A stretch of 8,951 nucleotides of DNA, taken from the NCBI GenBank assembly GCA_013152105.1, contig JAADHA010000138.1, positions 1 through 8,951 of the forward strand. The letters are read 5' to 3'. The position numbers were made by a program, and so were the translations under genes. Position 1 is the stretch's first letter. Each line of letters opens with the position of its first letter. The notes under the pieces were generated by a model, which worked only from the letters and a program-made list of their open reading frames with translations, was not told the origin of the DNA and made no database searches. Shown here one piece after another: positions 8,719 to 8,951 of this stretch. The stretch comes from Oligoflexia bacterium (GTDB taxonomy: Bacteria; Myxococcota_A; UBA796; UBA2385).

Positions 8719-8951
8719 TCAGCCGCCATCACCACTGGTGTCTTGGGGTTGTGATGAGTCCTGGGTGTCTTCTTCGTCGGACTTGTCGTCGTCCGGCTTT
8801 GTTTCGCCGGGCTCTGCGCTGTCTCCGCCGATGATCACGTCGACCGGAGCGCTGCCCGGCAGGATGACCCGTGTGGGGCCGCTGAACTCGACGGCGGTCG
8901 GCCCGGCCGGGGCGGTGGTGGCTTCATCGACTGGTGCTTCGGTCTCCACGG
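8719..8951 (-). CDS. C-terminal part of an unidentified protein with acidic tail, cut by window edge
   Basis: The frame is open to the right edge and ends in TGA at 8721-8719, so the true start lies outside the window; the GTG at 8949 is probably internal. The visible part begins Thr/Ala/Pro-rich, has one beta-like stretch (TAVEFSGPTRVILPGSAP then VDVIIGG), and ends in about 35 disordered residues dense in Asp, Glu, Ser and Gln (PDDDKSDEEDTQDSSQPQD). Such tails are common in surface or secreted proteins of myxobacteria-like genomes, but no function can be assigned. The lipoprotein start follows 43 bases after this stop, so co-transcription is likely. Confidence 0.65.
   Translation of the reverse strand, partial: VETEAPVDEATTAPAGPTAVEFSGPTRVILPGSAPVDVIIGGDSAEPGETKPDDDKSDEEDTQDSSQPQDTSGDGG

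Noticed and set aside
8673..8735. Longer lipoprotein start at 8735
   Set aside because: It would put 20 extra residues before the signal peptide and overlap the preceding gene's stop. The start at 8675 gives a standard lipoprotein signal.

Overview
The window is GC-rich DNA with strongly G/C-biased third codon positions. Its protein repertoire is a large DUF4157 protein, a DUF4476 protein, alpha-helical repeats, a small lipoprotein and long Ser/Thr/Asp-rich linkers. This fits a Myxococcota-like or related former-deltaproteobacterial genome, but that is inference: there is no rRNA, tRNA or marker gene here to prove it.

Layout, left to right. Positions 1-661 hold no confident gene. The far left (1-185) is noticeably more AT-rich and carries a leftward promoter candidate. 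Positions 179-421 contain a short stretch with coding-like codon use on the minus strand. Positions 545-643 hold three 15-bp direct repeats and a hairpin downstream of the next gene. Positions 662-4363 (minus) encode one 1233-residue protein. It has an N-terminal DUF4157 metallopeptidase-like domain (HEVTH), an acidic linker, a hydrophobic helical block, a poly-Ser tract made by a (CAG)17 microsatellite, two Gln/Ala-rich coiled coils around a second hydrophobic segment, and an SGA-repeat tail. Facing away from it across a 138-bp intergenic region are three plus-strand genes: a helical-repeat (TPR-like) protein (4502-5494), a small winged-helix-like protein with a repeat linker (5529-6005), and an exported DUF4476 protein (6102-6755).

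The right part is a separate minus-strand operon that meets the plus-strand genes tail to tail at about 6756-6776. In order of transcription it holds the acidic C-terminus of a gene cut by the window edge (8719-8951), a small lipoprotein (8259-8675), a nucleosidase of the MTAN/nucleoside-phosphorylase superfamily with a probable TTG start (7594-8256), and a short-chain dehydrogenase/reductase (6777-7565).

The most interesting part is the DUF4157 locus. DUF4157 is known to be common in cargo proteins of extracellular contractile injection systems (eCIS) and in polymorphic-toxin-like proteins. The size, the two hydrophobic segments and the coiled coils fit a secreted or injected effector. No injection-system structural gene lies in this window, so the link to such a system, and any role of the three divergent genes as partners, is a hypothesis. 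The right-hand operon looks like ordinary metabolism plus cell-envelope genes and shows no visible functional tie to the left half.
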